DNA from: an uncultured Thiotrichaceae bacterium
Lineage (GTDB): Bacteria > Pseudomonadota > Gammaproteobacteria > Thiotrichales > Thiotrichaceae
Length of the DNA stretch: 64,000 nucleotides
Direction of reading: 5' to 3'
Assembly (NCBI GenBank): GCA_937925855.1
Contig: CALAMO010000016.1
Span: forward strand, 1-64,000
Made by a program: the position numbers and the translations under genes. This document shows positions 1 through 8,359 of this stretch, one piece after another. Numbering within the stretch: the first letter of the stretch is position 1; every line of letters begins with the position of its first letter. The notes beneath the pieces were generated by a model that was not told where the DNA came from, ran no database searches, and saw only the letters and a program-made list of their open reading frames with translations.

Positions 1-349
1 AGTGGCACTGCATGATGAGGTGTTGGCCGCCACCAGTCATTTACCCCATGTATTGGCATTTTCACTGGTAGATACGCTGTTACAACGCCCACAAAGTGAA
101 GATATATTGCGCTATGCCGCCGGTGGCTTTAAGGACTTCACCCGCATCGCCTCCAGTGATCCGGTGATGTGGCGTGACATTTGTTTGCATAACGACAGCG
201 CCGTACTGGATATGATTGCAGCATTGCAGGATAATCTCAGTGCCTTTAGAGCACTCATTGCTGCGCAGGATGGCGCCGCGCTTTTGCAATTAATGACGGC
301 TTCCAAGCAGGCTAGAGACCGTTATATTGCCGGGCTAGAACAGGATTAA
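1..349 (+). CDS. tyrA: Prephenate dehydrogenase, C-terminal part (cut by window edge)
   Basis: The reading frame enters from the left edge, so only about 115 C-terminal residues are seen. The segment HDEVLAATSHLPHVLAFSLV and the downstream YAAGGFKDFTRIASSDPVMW are characteristic of the helical dimerisation domain of prephenate dehydrogenase, which oxidises prephenate to 4-hydroxyphenylpyruvate in tyrosine synthesis. The GTG at position 2 is an internal valine, not a start. The frame ends with TAA 84 bases before the proposed cmk start. In many gammaproteobacteria aroA follows tyrA directly or is fused to it; here the next gene is cmk, so aroA must lie elsewhere. Confidence 0.88.
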   Translation, partial: VALHDEVLAATSHLPHVLAFSLVDTLLQRPQSEDILRYAAGGFKDFTRIASSDPVMWRDICLHNDSAVLDMIAALQDNLSAFRALIAAQDGAALLQLMTASKQARDRYIAGLEQD

Positions 350-367
350 TGGATAAGATTAATTGAC

Positions 368-395
368 GTGTCCGTTATTCGATGTGTCCGTTATT
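368..395 (+). repeat. 12-bp tandem direct repeat between tyrA and cmk
   Basis: GTGTCCGTTATT occurs at 368-379 and again at 384-395, sixteen bases apart. The repeat lies where aroA often sits in related genomes. It could be a slippage scar or chance; no function is evident. Confidence 0.6.
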
Positions 396-432
396 TTTTG
401 AAAGCGCACAACCAACACTCAGGAGCTCAATT

Positions 433-1140
433 GTGGAGTCAGCCACACCTCATACCCCCAAGCCGCAGGTTGATCACGCCCCAGTCATTACGATAGACGG
501 TCCAGCGGGTGCTGGTAAAGGCACGATTGCAGCTTTACTAGCCACGCAGCTAGACTGGCATTTGCTCGATAGTGGTGCTATTTACCGTGTGGCTGGGCTG
601 ATGACAATGCGGCACGCGCTGGCGCTAGATGATGAGCCGGCGATTATGAGTTTGTTGAAGACGTTGGATGTTCAGTTTTTTCAGGGAAAAGTCTTTGTTA
701 ATCAAGAAGATATAAGCTTAGCGATTCGCGACCCGGCCTGTTCTTCAGTCACGTCCAAAATAGCGGCACTGCCTGCGATACGCTCTGCACTGCTAGCACG
801 GCAGCGGGCGTTTCGACGTGCGCCAGGGCTTATTGCTGATGGGCGTGATATGGGTACCGTGGTTTTTCCTGATGCAACATTAAAAATTTTTCTAACAGCC
901 AGCCCCGAAGTCAGAGGGGAAAGGCGCTATAAGCAGTTGAGTGAGCAGGGAATTAGTGCTAATCTTGCGCACCTTATTAAGGAGATTGCTGCCCGCGATA
1001 AGCGTGATGCTGAGCGTGCAGCGGCACCTTTGCGTCCGGCGGACGAGGCTGTCTACATTGACAGCAGCCGTTTGCAGCCTGAGCAGGTACTGGCTACGAT
1101 TAACAGCCAGCTGTCAGCAGCAAACGCGACACGAACGTAA
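433..1140 (+). CDS. cmk: Cytidylate kinase
   Basis: Phosphorylates CMP and dCMP with ATP in the cytoplasm. The P-loop GPAGAGKGT lies near the N-terminus, followed by the LDSGAIYRVAG segment and the DGRDMGTVVFPDA motif typical of bacterial Cmk. The frame is open from an ATG at 382, but the GTG at 433 is preferred: it has the ribosome-binding site AGGAG at 421-425 with a 7-base gap, and it removes an N-terminal extension not usual for the family. This gives 235 residues, close to the common 225-230. It lies directly upstream of rpsA, the usual gammaproteobacterial order, and is followed by an intrinsic terminator. Confidence 0.93.
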   Translation: MESATPHTPKPQVDHAPVITIDGPAGAGKGTIAALLATQLDWHLLDSGAIYRVAGLMTMRHALALDDEPAIMSLLKTLDVQFFQGKVFVNQEDISLAIRDPACSSVTSKIAALPAIRSALLARQRAFRRAPGLIADGRDMGTVVFPDATLKIFLTASPEVRGERRYKQLSEQGISANLAHLIKEIAARDKRDAERAAAPLRPADEAVYIDSSRLQPEQVLATINSQLSAANATRT

Positions 1141-1167
1141 TTAGGCCTGCAGTTGCATGCCGTGGAG

Positions 1168-1202
1168 GCCCAGACAAGGAATGTCCGGGCTTTTTGTTTT
1201 TT
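1168..1202 (+). terminator. Intrinsic terminator after cmk
   Basis: A nine-pair stem with one A-C mismatch (GCCC-A-GACA at 1168-1176 against TGTC-C-GGGC at 1182-1190), a five-base loop, then a run of T interrupted by one G (1191-1202). It should end cmk transcription, so rpsA probably has its own promoter in the remaining hundred bases. Confidence 0.85.
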
Positions 1203-1305
1203 GCCCATTGTGACAGGGAAGCTGTTTCTCAAAGCCGTTGGTTCGGCTCCAGGAAGCACCGTAAGTCGCGATGCTCATTTTATTGATTAACAGGTAATTT
1301 TATTC

Positions 1306-2973
1306 ATGTCCGAAAGTTTTGCAGAACTGTTTGAAGAGAGTCTTTCCTATACGCAAATGAAACCAGGCTCTCTGGTTAACGCCACTGTTATTGACGTGCG
1401 TTCTGACTTTATTATTGTCAGTGCCGGTCTGAAGTCAGAGGGAGTTATCCCAGCTGAACAGTTCAAAAACGAAAAAGGCGAGGTCGCCGTACAAGTTGGC
1501 GATTTGGTCGAGGTTGCGCTAGATACCGTGGAAGATGGTTTTGGTGAAACCCGTCTGTCGCGTGAAAAAGCCCGCCGCATGCGCGCTTGGGAAGTGTTGG
1601 ACGAAGCCTTTAATAATGATGAAATCGTCACTGGTATTATTACCGGCAAGGTTAAAGGTGGCTTCACCGTTGAACTCAGCGATATTCGTGCCTTCCTACC
1701 AGGGTCATTGGTTGACGTACGTCCAGTACGCGACACAGCTTACCTCGAAGGGAAAGAGCTTGAATTTAAGCTGATTAAGCTGGATCAAAAGCGCAACAAC
1801 GTTGTCGTTTCCCGCCGTGCTGTAGTGGAAGAAGAGTACAGTGCTGAACGTGAGGCGCTGCTGGATAACCTACAGGAAGGCCAAACCGTTAAGGGCGTGG
1901 TTAAGAACCTGACTGATTACGGTGCGTTCCTTGATCTTGGCGGTATTGATGGTCTGTTGCATATTACTGATATGGCTTGGAAGCGGGTTAAGCATCCGTC
2001 TGAAGTAGTCAACATCGGCGATGAAATCGACGTTAAGGTATTGAAGTTTGACAAAGAGAAGAATCGTGTCTCGCTTGGCCTGAAACAGCTCGGTGAAGAT
2101 CCATGGCAGGATCTGGTACGGCGCTACCCGCGTGAAACTCGCCTGTTTGGTAAAGTGAGCAATCTGACGGACTACGGCTGCTTCGTTGAAATTGAAGACG
2201 GTGTTGAAGGTTTGGTCCACGTTTCTGAAATGGATTGGACTAACAAGAACGTTAATCCAGCCAAGGTGGTCTCGCTCGGTGATGAAGTTGAGGTCATGAT
2301 CCTTGACATCGATGCGGAACGTCGCCGGATTTCACTTGGGATGAAACAGTGTCAGCCTAACCCGTGGGACGAGTTTGCGGCAGGTAACAACAAGAACGAT
2401 AAGGTATCTGGCAAGATTAAGTCGATTACTGATTTCGGTATCTTTATTGGCCTGGACGGCGGCATTGACGGGCTGGTTCACCTCTCTGACATCTCTTGGA
2501 ATGCGCCGGGCGAAGAGGCCGTTCGCAACTACAAGAAGGGTGATGAGGTCGAAGCCGTGGTACTGGCAGTGGATCCTGAGCGTGAGCGTATTTCACTCGG
2601 TATCAAGCAGCTGGAACAGGATCCGTTCTCCAACTTCGTAGCCGCGCACAGTAAAGGCAGTGTCGTGCTGGGCACCGTACTGGAAGTGACCGCGAAGTCG
2701 GCGCGTATTGATCTGGGCGAAGGCATCGAAGGCATCTTGCGGGCGTCTGAGCTGTCGCGTGAGCGCGTTGAAGATGCACGTACGCAGCTGAAAGAAGGTG
2801 ATCAAGTCGAAGCGAAGTTTATGGGCGTAGACCGCAAAACTCGCGCGATTAACCTGTCGATCAAAGCGAAGGAAAATGAAGATGAAGCGCGTGTGATGAA
2901 AGAGTACAGCAGCAAAGGCAGCGGTGCTTCGACCTCACTGGGCGACATCTTTAAAGAGCAAATGAGCGACTAA
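1306..2973 (+). CDS. rpsA: 30S ribosomal protein S1
   Basis: At 555 residues it matches the usual gammaproteobacterial S1 length. Six S1 RNA-binding repeats can be traced; the central and C-terminal ones show the repeated pattern of a TDYGAF/TDFGIF strand, a GLVH/GLLH turn and a closing RISLG or RVSLG strand. S1 binds mRNA leaders and helps the 30S subunit unfold and start on them. The ribosome-binding site is weak (AGGT, 10 bases before ATG), which fits the known situation in enterobacteria where S1 represses translation of its own structured leader; autoregulation here is an inference. The leader 1203-1305 holds short inverted segments that could fold. Confidence 0.97.
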   Translation: MSESFAELFEESLSYTQMKPGSLVNATVIDVRSDFIIVSAGLKSEGVIPAEQFKNEKGEVAVQVGDLVEVALDTVEDGFGETRLSREKARRMRAWEVLDEAFNNDEIVTGIITGKVKGGFTVELSDIRAFLPGSLVDVRPVRDTAYLEGKELEFKLIKLDQKRNNVVVSRRAVVEEEYSAEREALLDNLQEGQTVKGVVKNLTDYGAFLDLGGIDGLLHITDMAWKRVKHPSEVVNIGDEIDVKVLKFDKEKNRVSLGLKQLGEDPWQDLVRRYPRETRLFGKVSNLTDYGCFVEIEDGVEGLVHVSEMDWTNKNVNPAKVVSLGDEVEVMILDIDAERRRISLGMKQCQPNPWDEFAAGNNKNDKVSGKIKSITDFGIFIGLDGGIDGLVHLSDISWNAPGEEAVRNYKKGDEVEAVVLAVDPERERISLGIKQLEQDPFSNFVAAHSKGSVVLGTVLEVTAKSARIDLGEGIEGILRASELSRERVEDARTQLKEGDQVEAKFMGVDRKTRAINLSIKAKENEDEARVMKEYSSKGSGASTSLGDIFKEQMSD

Positions 2974-3086
2974 TACCACCCCATCTGGCATTAGCGTTTA
3001 GCACGCTCGCGCAGGAATAAATTTGCCAAGGATGGCAAACAATCTACCGAGCACATCAGTTTAAGGCTGGTGTGCTGGTGAACAAC

Positions 3087-3120
3087 AGCAGGCTAAGGCT
3101 TTTTAGCCTGCTCCGTTTGT
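3087..3120 (+). terminator. Intrinsic-terminator-like hairpin after rpsA
   Basis: A perfect ten-base stem (AGCAGGCTAA at 3087-3096 and its complement at 3103-3112) with a six-base loop, followed by a moderately T-rich tail. A smaller hairpin (TTTGCC/GGCAAA, 3022-3039) lies closer to the rpsA stop. The 284-base gap 2974-3257 otherwise holds only the hairpin at 3184-3207. Confidence 0.75.
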
Positions 3121-3183
3121 TGATAATTATTTATACTTATTTTTATTAGTACGCACGCATAAATCTATCAGCACATCAAATTT

Positions 3184-3207
3184 AGGCTCCCAACACATTT
3201 GGAGCCT
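3184..3207 (+). promoter_or_regulatory. Hairpin in the ihfB leader
   Basis: AGGCTCC (3184-3190) and GGAGCCT (3201-3207) form a seven-pair stem with a ten-base loop about 50 bases before the ihfB start. The following sequence is not T-rich, so it is more likely a leader structure than a terminator. Role unknown. Confidence 0.45.
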
Positions 3208-3257
3208 GGGCGGTTGGAAATAACTGATGTCGCTGTAGTGCTTCAGGAGTGTAACGG

Positions 3258-3563
3258 ATGACCAAATCTGAAATTATTGATATTTTAACCCGCAAACAGA
3301 GTCACCTAAGCAGTAAAGATGTTGAGCTATCAGTCAAGATGTTGCTGGAAAGCATGAGTGAGACTTTGTCTGGCGGTGGACGTATTGAAATCAGGGGTTT
3401 TGGCAGCTTTTCATTGCATCACCGTACGGCCAGAAAAGGCCGTAATCCTAAAACAGGGGATCAGGTGGATTTGCCGCCCAAATTTGTACCTCATTTTAAA
3501 CCGGGCAAGGAGCTGCGCGAGCGGGTTAATACGGCGCGTAACGATTTTCCTATTCAGGATTAA
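3258..3563 (+). CDS. ihfB: Integration host factor subunit beta
   Basis: The 101-residue protein has the full HU/IHF fold: N-terminal helices with the MTKSEII start, the [15 protein letters not shown] strand, then [10 protein letters not shown] and the proline-containing beta arm that intercalates in the DNA minor groove. With IhfA it bends DNA at promoters, origins and recombination sites. AGGAG (3245-3249) lies 8 bases before the ATG. Position downstream of rpsA is the standard gammaproteobacterial arrangement and separates IhfB from HU. The C-terminus is a few residues longer than in E. coli. Confidence 0.95.
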   Translation: MTKSEIIDILTRKQSHLSSKDVELSVKMLLESMSETLSGGGRIEIRGFGSFSLHHRTARKGRNPKTGDQVDLPPKFVPHFKPGKELRERVNTARNDFPIQD

Positions 3564-3600
3564 TCGACCTTGGACTTGCGTCTGATGCGCCGCCTATAAT

Positions 3601-4737
3601 ATGCAGGAAATTCTGTTCTTACTGTTACCCCTCGCGTTTTATTCTGGCTGGAACGCAGCCCGTAAACGTAATCGACAGCAGCAGCAAACACAAACGCCAG
3701 CGCCTTCACCCCAGTTTGTCAGGGGCATTAACTTCCTGCTGAATGAAGAACCTGACAAAGCCTTAGATATTTTTCTGCAAGCACCCGTGATCGAAAGCCA
3801 GACCGCAGAAACCTTTCTGTTGCTGGGTAATATGTTTCGTAATCGTGGCGAAGTGAACCGTGCACTGCGTGTTCATCAGCATCTGGTGGCACGCCCCGAT
3901 CTGAATAACTCGCAGCGTCAAGCGGCTATGCTGGCACTGGGCGAAGATTTTTTTGCAGCCGGTATGTTAGATCGGGCGGAGAACGTATTTCGCGAGATTA
4001 TCGAACATTACCCCGATAACGCTCAAGCAGCGGAACCTTTACTGCATATCTACGAGCAGCTACAGGACTGGGACAAAGCGATTGCGCTGAGTGAGCGGGC
4101 GGGGCAGGATAAAAACCGTTTTATCGCGCACTATTACTGTGAAAAAGCTGAGGCTTATATTCAGGAAAATCAGCTGTATAAAGCAGATGAAAACCTGAAA
4201 AAAGCCCACTCGGCTTATGCGGCTTCGGCGCGGGTTAAGGTGTTGCAGGCCGAACTGGCGCTAGCACGTCATGATTATGGCGCGGCATTTAACCACTTTC
4301 GCGCCGCGTTGGAAAAAGATCCGCGCCTGCCAGGGCGGCTGGCACCGCGCCTGCTGGAGATTTATGGCGGGCGGCCTGAATTAGCGCAGTGGTATCTGTT
4401 TTTCAAACACCATTATGAGCTAAAGCCTGACGCACATTTATTTCCGGTGCTGCTGGATTTTGCGCAAGCCAGCGCTCATACCGCCGAACTTGAACCACTG
4501 ATTCAGGCGCATTTCAGTGCTGGGCCGGTTACACTGCAAACGGTGGCGCGTTCTTTACAGTTGTTACAGCAACAGGCGGTGCCTACTGAAACGTTTATGC
4601 CAGCCCTCAGCCAGGGACTGAATCGGCTGGCTCAGGCCGACAGTCGGTTTCAATGCGGGCAGTGCGGTTATAAGATGCAGGATTATTTATGGCGCTGTCC
4701 GGCCTGTCAGCGTTGGGATTCGGTGGTCAGTAACTGA
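3601..4737 (+). CDS. lapB: Lipopolysaccharide assembly protein B (TPR, rubredoxin-like tail)
   Basis: Inner-membrane adaptor that controls LpxC turnover and LPS assembly. Residues 1-16 form the single hydrophobic anchor (LFLLLPLAFYSGW), the middle contains several TPR-like helical pairs, and the C-terminus carries the rubredoxin-like metal site CGQCGYK followed by CPACQRW. At 378 residues it is close to the 389 of E. coli LapB. ATG 3601 is the first possible start because TGA lies in frame at 3583. There is no recognisable Shine-Dalgarno sequence, and a TATAAT hexamer abuts the start codon. LapA, which usually precedes LapB, is missing: only 37 bases separate ihfB from lapB. Confidence 0.93.
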   Translation: MQEILFLLLPLAFYSGWNAARKRNRQQQQTQTPAPSPQFVRGINFLLNEEPDKALDIFLQAPVIESQTAETFLLLGNMFRNRGEVNRALRVHQHLVARPDLNNSQRQAAMLALGEDFFAAGMLDRAENVFREIIEHYPDNAQAAEPLLHIYEQLQDWDKAIALSERAGQDKNRFIAHYYCEKAEAYIQENQLYKADENLKKAHSAYAASARVKVLQAELALARHDYGAAFNHFRAALEKDPRLPGRLAPRLLEIYGGRPELAQWYLFFKHHYELKPDAHLFPVLLDFAQASAHTAELEPLIQAHFSAGPVTLQTVARSLQLLQQQAVPTETFMPALSQGLNRLAQADSRFQCGQCGYKMQDYLWRCPACQRWDSVVSN

Positions 4738-4760
4738 GAGTTTGACAGTGTGCCTGCCTC

Positions 4761-4799
4761 CACCCTCACCCCCCTCTCCCTGGTAAGGCGAGGGGGAGT
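4761..4799. repeat. C-rich/G-rich intergenic repeat-like element
   Basis: Between lapB and pyrF lies a strand-asymmetric stretch, a C-rich run (4761-4780) followed by a short spacer and a G-rich run (4788-4798), that can fold imperfectly on itself. Its look is that of the short dispersed intergenic repeats common in proteobacterial genomes. Copies elsewhere in this window were not found, so repeat status is an inference. Confidence 0.4.
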
Positions 4800-4818
4800 A
4801 ACTGTTCGGAGATATTTT

Positions 4819-5517
4819 ATGTCGAGTCGTTTGATTGTTGCCTTAGATTTTCCTGATCAGGAAGCTGCGCTGGGTTTTGTGGTTAACGCTGGTTTATCCC
4901 CGGATATTTGCAAATTGAAGGTCGGTTTTGAGCTGTTTGTGGCCGCTGGGCCTGCGCTGGTAAAAACGCTGGTAGCGCAAGGCTACGATGTGTTTCTTGA
5001 CCTGAAGTTTCATGATATTCCCAATACGGTAGCCGGAGCCTGTCGTTCGGCGGCGGAGCTGGGGGTGTGGATGATTAATGTGCATGCCAGCGGTGGCGAT
5101 AAGATGATGCTGGCGGCGCGTGCAGCCTTACAGGGTTATGCCAATCCGCCTAAGTTGATCGCGGTGACGGTGCTGACTTCCATGGATCAGGTGCAGCTGG
5201 CGAAAACCGGTGTGACGGTGGAGGAGCCGCAGCAGCAGGTGAAGCACCTGGCTGAACTGACTGCCGCCGCCGGATTAGACGGTGTGGTTTGTTCGGCGCA
5301 GGAAGCGGTAATGCTCAAACAGCAACTGGGCGCAGATTTTCTATTGGTTACACCGGGTATACGGCCAGAGGGCAGTGCGCAGGGTGATCAGTCGCGGGTG
5401 ATGACGCCAGAGCAGGCCGCAGCGGCAGGCATTGATTATATTGTGGTGGGGCGTCCGGTTACGCAGGCGGAGAATCCCCTGGCAGTCATTGAGCAGATTA
5501 ACAGTGTGCTGTCTTAA
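4819..5517 (+). CDS. pyrF: Orotidine 5'-phosphate decarboxylase
   Basis: Decarboxylates OMP to UMP, the last step of de novo UMP synthesis. The [10 protein letters not shown] start strand, the active-site [11 protein letters not shown] segment, the ITVLTSMD-like strand (here VTVLTSMD) and the closing [17 protein letters not shown] plus YIVVGRPVT phosphate-binding motifs are all present. The frame is open from GTG 4750, but the extra residues are encoded by the C-rich intergenic repeat; ATG 4819, preceded by CGGAG, gives 232 residues, the normal family size. Downstream of lapB as in most gammaproteobacteria. Confidence 0.95.
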   Translation: MSSRLIVALDFPDQEAALGFVVNAGLSPDICKLKVGFELFVAAGPALVKTLVAQGYDVFLDLKFHDIPNTVAGACRSAAELGVWMINVHASGGDKMMLAARAALQGYANPPKLIAVTVLTSMDQVQLAKTGVTVEEPQQQVKHLAELTAAAGLDGVVCSAQEAVMLKQQLGADFLLVTPGIRPEGSAQGDQSRVMTPEQAAAAGIDYIVVGRPVTQAENPLAVIEQINSVLS

Positions 5518-5549
5518 TTTTTTGAATCGCCGCTTTCTACTTTAGAAAC

Positions 5550-5672
5550 GGAACAATCAGGTCGTAACCAAGCCCGCATGCAGAAAAGAGCATGCTATAG
5601 ACTTGTTAACCGGCGTAAACTCGTTGCCACTCAGACATACTGGGTTCCAGGCAGTTACGACCTGCTTGTTCC
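5550..5672. repeat. 123-bp element with 19-bp terminal inverted repeats
   Basis: GGAACAATCAGGTCGTAAC at 5550-5568 is matched, in inverted form and with a single mismatch, by 5654-5672. The 85 bases between contain a second small hairpin (GCATGC at 5576-5581 and 5590-5595) and no believable gene. It fills most of the 236-base gap between pyrF and aroC. Possible explanations are a miniature inverted-repeat element or a long-stem structured RNA. No target-site duplication is obvious at the ends. Confidence 0.65.
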
Positions 5673-5753
5673 TTGTACATACTTTTGTTGTTCGAGATGT
5701 AAGCTGCGTAATTCGCTTTTTAATACCGAATCATTCCGTTACAATTCCCGCCC

Positions 5754-6851
5754 ATGTCAGGAAATACTTTTGGAAAATTATTCACCGTCACTACCTTCGG
5801 TGAAAGTCATGGCTCCGCTATTGGCTGCGTCGTTGACGGTTGCCCGCCGGGAATGGAACTGAGTGCTGCGGATTTACAGGTCGATCTGGATCGGCGTAAA
5901 CCCGGCCAGAGTCGGCACACCACCCAGCGGCGCGAAGCGGACGAGGTGGAGATTCTTTCCGGTGTGTTTGAGGGTAAAACCACGGGCACGTCTATCGGCC
6001 TTTTGATCCGCAATACCGATCAGCGCTCGAAAGATTACAGTAATATCATGGATCGCTTTCGTCCCGGCCATGCGGATTACACCTACTACAAAAAATTTGG
6101 TTTTCGCGATTATCGCGGCGGTGGACGTTCTTCGGCGCGTGAGACGGCGATGCGCGTCGCTGCGGGTGCGATTGCGAAGAAATACCTGAAGGAATGCTTT
6201 GGTGTGACCGTGCGCGGTTATCTGTCGCAGCTTGGCCCGATTAAGATGGAGAATTTTAATTGGGATGAGGTCGAGAATAATCCGTTTTTCTCGCCTGATG
6301 CGGCTAAAGTGCCGGAGATGGAAGCGTATATGGATGCGCTGCGTAAAGAGGGAAATTCGGTTGGGGCGAAGATTACGGTGGTGGCTGAAGGTGTGCCGCC
6401 GGGCTGGGGGGAGCCGGTGTTTGACCGGATTGATGCCGATATTGCGCATGCGATGATGAGTATTAATGCGTCTAAGGGCGTGGAAATTGGTGCGGGTTTT
6501 GATTCGGTCGCGCAGAAGGGTACTGAGCATCGTGATGAAATTACTATCGACGGGTTTGTGCAGAATCAGTCCGGTGGTACCTTGGGTGGGATTAGCTCGG
6601 GGCAGGCTATTATCGTGCATACCGCGTTTAAACCGACGTCGAGCATGCGGATTCCGGGCGAAAGCATTAATTTACAGGGCGAGACGGTTGAGGTCGTGAC
6701 TAAGGGGCGGCACGATCCCTGTGTGGGTATTCGGGCGACGCCGATTTGTGAGGCGATGCTGGCGTTGACGCTGCTGGATCATGCGTTACGGCATCGGGCG
6801 CAGAATGCTGGGGTGGTGACGGAGTTGAGGGATATTCCGGCGCAGCGTTAG
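5754..6851 (+). CDS. aroC: Chorismate synthase
   Basis: Converts EPSP to chorismate using reduced FMN, the last step of the shikimate pathway. The [14 protein letters not shown] start, the [20 protein letters not shown] block, [15 protein letters not shown], the [16 protein letters not shown]/substrate motif and [14 protein letters not shown] near the C-terminus are all intact. Length 365 is typical. No clear Shine-Dalgarno site precedes the ATG. A long frame on the opposite strand inside the gene is only a shadow. It is the last core gene before the AT-rich cassette island. Confidence 0.97.
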   Translation: MSGNTFGKLFTVTTFGESHGSAIGCVVDGCPPGMELSAADLQVDLDRRKPGQSRHTTQRREADEVEILSGVFEGKTTGTSIGLLIRNTDQRSKDYSNIMDRFRPGHADYTYYKKFGFRDYRGGGRSSARETAMRVAAGAIAKKYLKECFGVTVRGYLSQLGPIKMENFNWDEVENNPFFSPDAAKVPEMEAYMDALRKEGNSVGAKITVVAEGVPPGWGEPVFDRIDADIAHAMMSINASKGVEIGAGFDSVAQKGTEHRDEITIDGFVQNQSGGTLGGISSGQAIIVHTAFKPTSSMRIPGESINLQGETVEVVTKGRHDPCVGIRATPICEAMLALTLLDHALRHRAQNAGVVTELRDIPAQR

Positions 6852-7031
6852 TGGACTTTGCCAAAATATTGGGATGATTGTTGTCAATACGCTAGTTGAT
6901 GAGTGTGCGCCTAACGTTCGGTTTTTTTGATGGTTTTAAAGTTGACGTTCGGTTAGGGTTGGGCTATATGGATTCTGTATAGCATGATATACATAGAGTC
7001 TGTATATTAAACTGTTAGGTGTACTAGAGAC
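6852..7031 (+). other. Left edge of the cassette array with core-site-like motifs
   Basis: This gap holds GCCTAAC (6909-6915), GTTAGGG (6952-6958) and GTTAGGT (7014-7020), which resemble the outer boxes of attC sites, plus a direct repeat ACGTTCGG (from 6914 and 6945). The inner complementary boxes of a complete attC are not evident, so this may be a decayed site or an attI-like insertion point. Confidence 0.45.
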
Positions 7032-7289
7032 ATGGACGACGAGGATTTTGATGACTTATCACAACTCATTGGAAAGAAAGTCATCCGACGAAATATAAAT
7101 CCCTTAGATAAAGATGATGGAACTTCAGAAGTAGGTGTTATCGTATATGCATGGCGAGATTTTGAACTAAATGCGGTAGATTGCTATGTTGCTTTTTTGG
7201 GTGAAGACTGGCCGAAACTCGGTGAAAAACCAGAGCACAAACCAAACATTTTGAGATATTTACTTTCCTCCTTAGAGGAAATTTCATGA
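7032..7289 (+). CDS. Small acidic cassette protein of unknown function
   Basis: An 85-residue protein that I do not recognise. It is acidic at the N-terminus (MDDEDFDDLSQLIGKKV), with a predicted beta-strand segment EVGVIVYAWRDFELNAVDCY and a short C-terminal helix. No signal peptide or membrane segment is seen. It starts 11 bases after a GTTAGGT core site and its stop lies 16 bases before an attC site, exactly how single-gene integron cassettes are built; that position is the main support for it being a real gene. Confidence 0.65.
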   Translation: MDDEDFDDLSQLIGKKVIRRNINPLDKDDGTSEVGVIVYAWRDFELNAVDCYVAFLGEDWPKLGEKPEHKPNILRYLLSSLEEIS

Positions 7290-7305
7290 CTCAACTGTTC
7301 GGTAC

Positions 7306-7437
7306 ACCTAACAAAATCCTTATGCCACTCGCTATCACTCGTTCGGACACACAATTAATAGTGCAATTTGCATTTCGCTTCGCTACATTATTGCAAATTA
7401 TACTATTAATTATGCGCCGCATAGGATGGCGTTAGGT
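7306..7437 (+). repeat. attC recombination site 1 (132 bp)
   Basis: ACCTAAC (7306-7312) and GTTAGGT (7431-7437) are perfect inverted outer boxes matching RYYYAAC and GTTRRRY. The inner boxes ATCCTTATGC and GCATAGGAT pair except for one extra T on the left side, the extrahelical base that marks attC sites. The centre is a long, nearly perfect inverted repeat (AATTAATAGT and AATTTGCA on the left against TGCAAATT and ACTATTAATT on the right). Confidence 0.9.
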
Positions 7438-7469
7438 TGGATTGTATGGATTTGAAAAAGGAGACCTAG

Positions 7470-8189
7470 ATGAAAATATCAATTGTAATTCCTGCATATA
7501 ATGAAGAAAAATTCATAGGTCGGTTATTTGATTCTATAAAAGATATGAATGTTCCTTCTGGTGTGGAGTTAGAGGTTGTTGTTGTCTTAAATCGATGCAC
7601 TGACAAAACAGAAATAATAGCCAGAGAATTTGGTGCAAAAATCATTTCGAATGATACTAAAAACTTATCAAGTATTAGAAATTCAGGAGTCAAAGCGGCT
7701 ACTGGCGAGTGGGTGATTACTATTGATGCTGATAGCTGGATGTCCCAGAATACCTTAATAGAAATTTGTAATGAAATAAAAACTGGAAATGTGGTGGGTG
7801 GAGGCATTAATTTAAAGCCAGAACGTTCGTCTTTAGGTATATCAATTGGCTATGCTATGTTTCTACTACCTGCATTTTTTTTAAGGTTGTCTTTTGGTTT
7901 ATATTGGTTCAAAAAAGATTACTTTAATAGAATTAGCGGTTTTAACGAAAAGAAGTTGATTGCTGAAGATATTGATTTTCTAATCAGACTGAAAGGATTC
8001 GGTAGAACCATAGGTAAAAGGTATAAAAAAATAACGAAAGCATATGTTATTACATCTTGTAGAAAATTCGATCAATTTGGGGATTGGCATTTTGTCCGTA
8101 CCTTCAGTAATCCATGCACTATCATTCGTGCAGCTAAAGGAAGTAACAGTCAGTTTCTTGATAAGAATTGGTATGAAGTTAAACGCTAG
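7470..8189 (+). CDS. Family 2 glycosyltransferase (cassette-borne)
   Basis: A 239-residue GT-A fold enzyme. The N-terminal MKISIVIPAYNEEKFIGRLF is the standard nucleotide-sugar binding start, ITIDADSWM supplies the DxD metal motif, and KKLIAEDIDFLIRLKGFGR corresponds to the ED motif with the catalytic acid. A hydrophobic stretch around residues 123-145 (LGISIGYAMFLLPAFFLRLSF) could sit in or on the membrane. AGGAG precedes the ATG by about 5 bases. It lies between attC sites 1 and 2 as a single-gene cassette. The sugar donor and acceptor cannot be told; surface-polysaccharide changes are a plausible role. Confidence 0.85.
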   Translation: MKISIVIPAYNEEKFIGRLFDSIKDMNVPSGVELEVVVVLNRCTDKTEIIAREFGAKIISNDTKNLSSIRNSGVKAATGEWVITIDADSWMSQNTLIEICNEIKTGNVVGGGINLKPERSSLGISIGYAMFLLPAFFLRLSFGLYWFKKDYFNRISGFNEKKLIAEDIDFLIRLKGFGRTIGKRYKKITKAYVITSCRKFDQFGDWHFVRTFSNPCTIIRAAKGSNSQFLDKNWYEVKR

Positions 8190-8200
8190 AGCTTATAAAA

Positions 8201-8272
8201 ACCTAACAATTTGCTGCATCGGAAAAACTACTCGCTCTCGCTCGCATTTTTCCGCTGAGCAAGGCGTTAGGC
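8201..8272 (+). repeat. attC recombination site 2 (72 bp)
   Basis: ACCTAAC (8201-8207) and GTTAGGC (8266-8272) form the outer boxes. Inside, TTGCT pairs with AGCAA and CGGAAAAA with TTTTTCCG, leaving unpaired bases between them and a loop of about 20 bases rich in CTCG repeats. It directly follows the glycosyltransferase stop. Confidence 0.87.
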
Positions 8273-8359
8273 AAAGTGAACTCGGTTGGACAATCTTGGT
8301 AAGTCAAAAAAATGATGATGCTTGTTAAATGATCGAAATATTTTTTTCGTAGCAACACC

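Noticed and set aside
3570-3600. TTGGAC and TATAAT as a lapB promoter
   Set aside because: The -10 box touches the lapB start codon, so transcription would start inside the gene; spacing is 19 bases. Probably coincidental, or it belongs to a leaderless variant I cannot support.
4750-4818. N-terminal extension of pyrF
   Set aside because: It is encoded by the C-rich intergenic repeat, and the ATG at 4819 has a ribosome-binding site and the conserved family start.
5578-5862. 94-residue frame (and a 66-residue frame from 5603) before and into aroC
   Set aside because: They run through the inverted-repeat element and overlap the start of aroC; Cys/Arg-rich composition and no ribosome-binding site.
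5874-6620. 248-residue minus-strand frame inside aroC
   Set aside because: It is complementary to the strongly conserved aroC coding sequence, and its His/Arg/Thr-rich translation is typical of a shadow frame.
6909-6958. A complete attC site at the left edge of the array
   Set aside because: Outer boxes are present, but the inner boxes do not pair, the right box ends in G and the span is only 50 bases.
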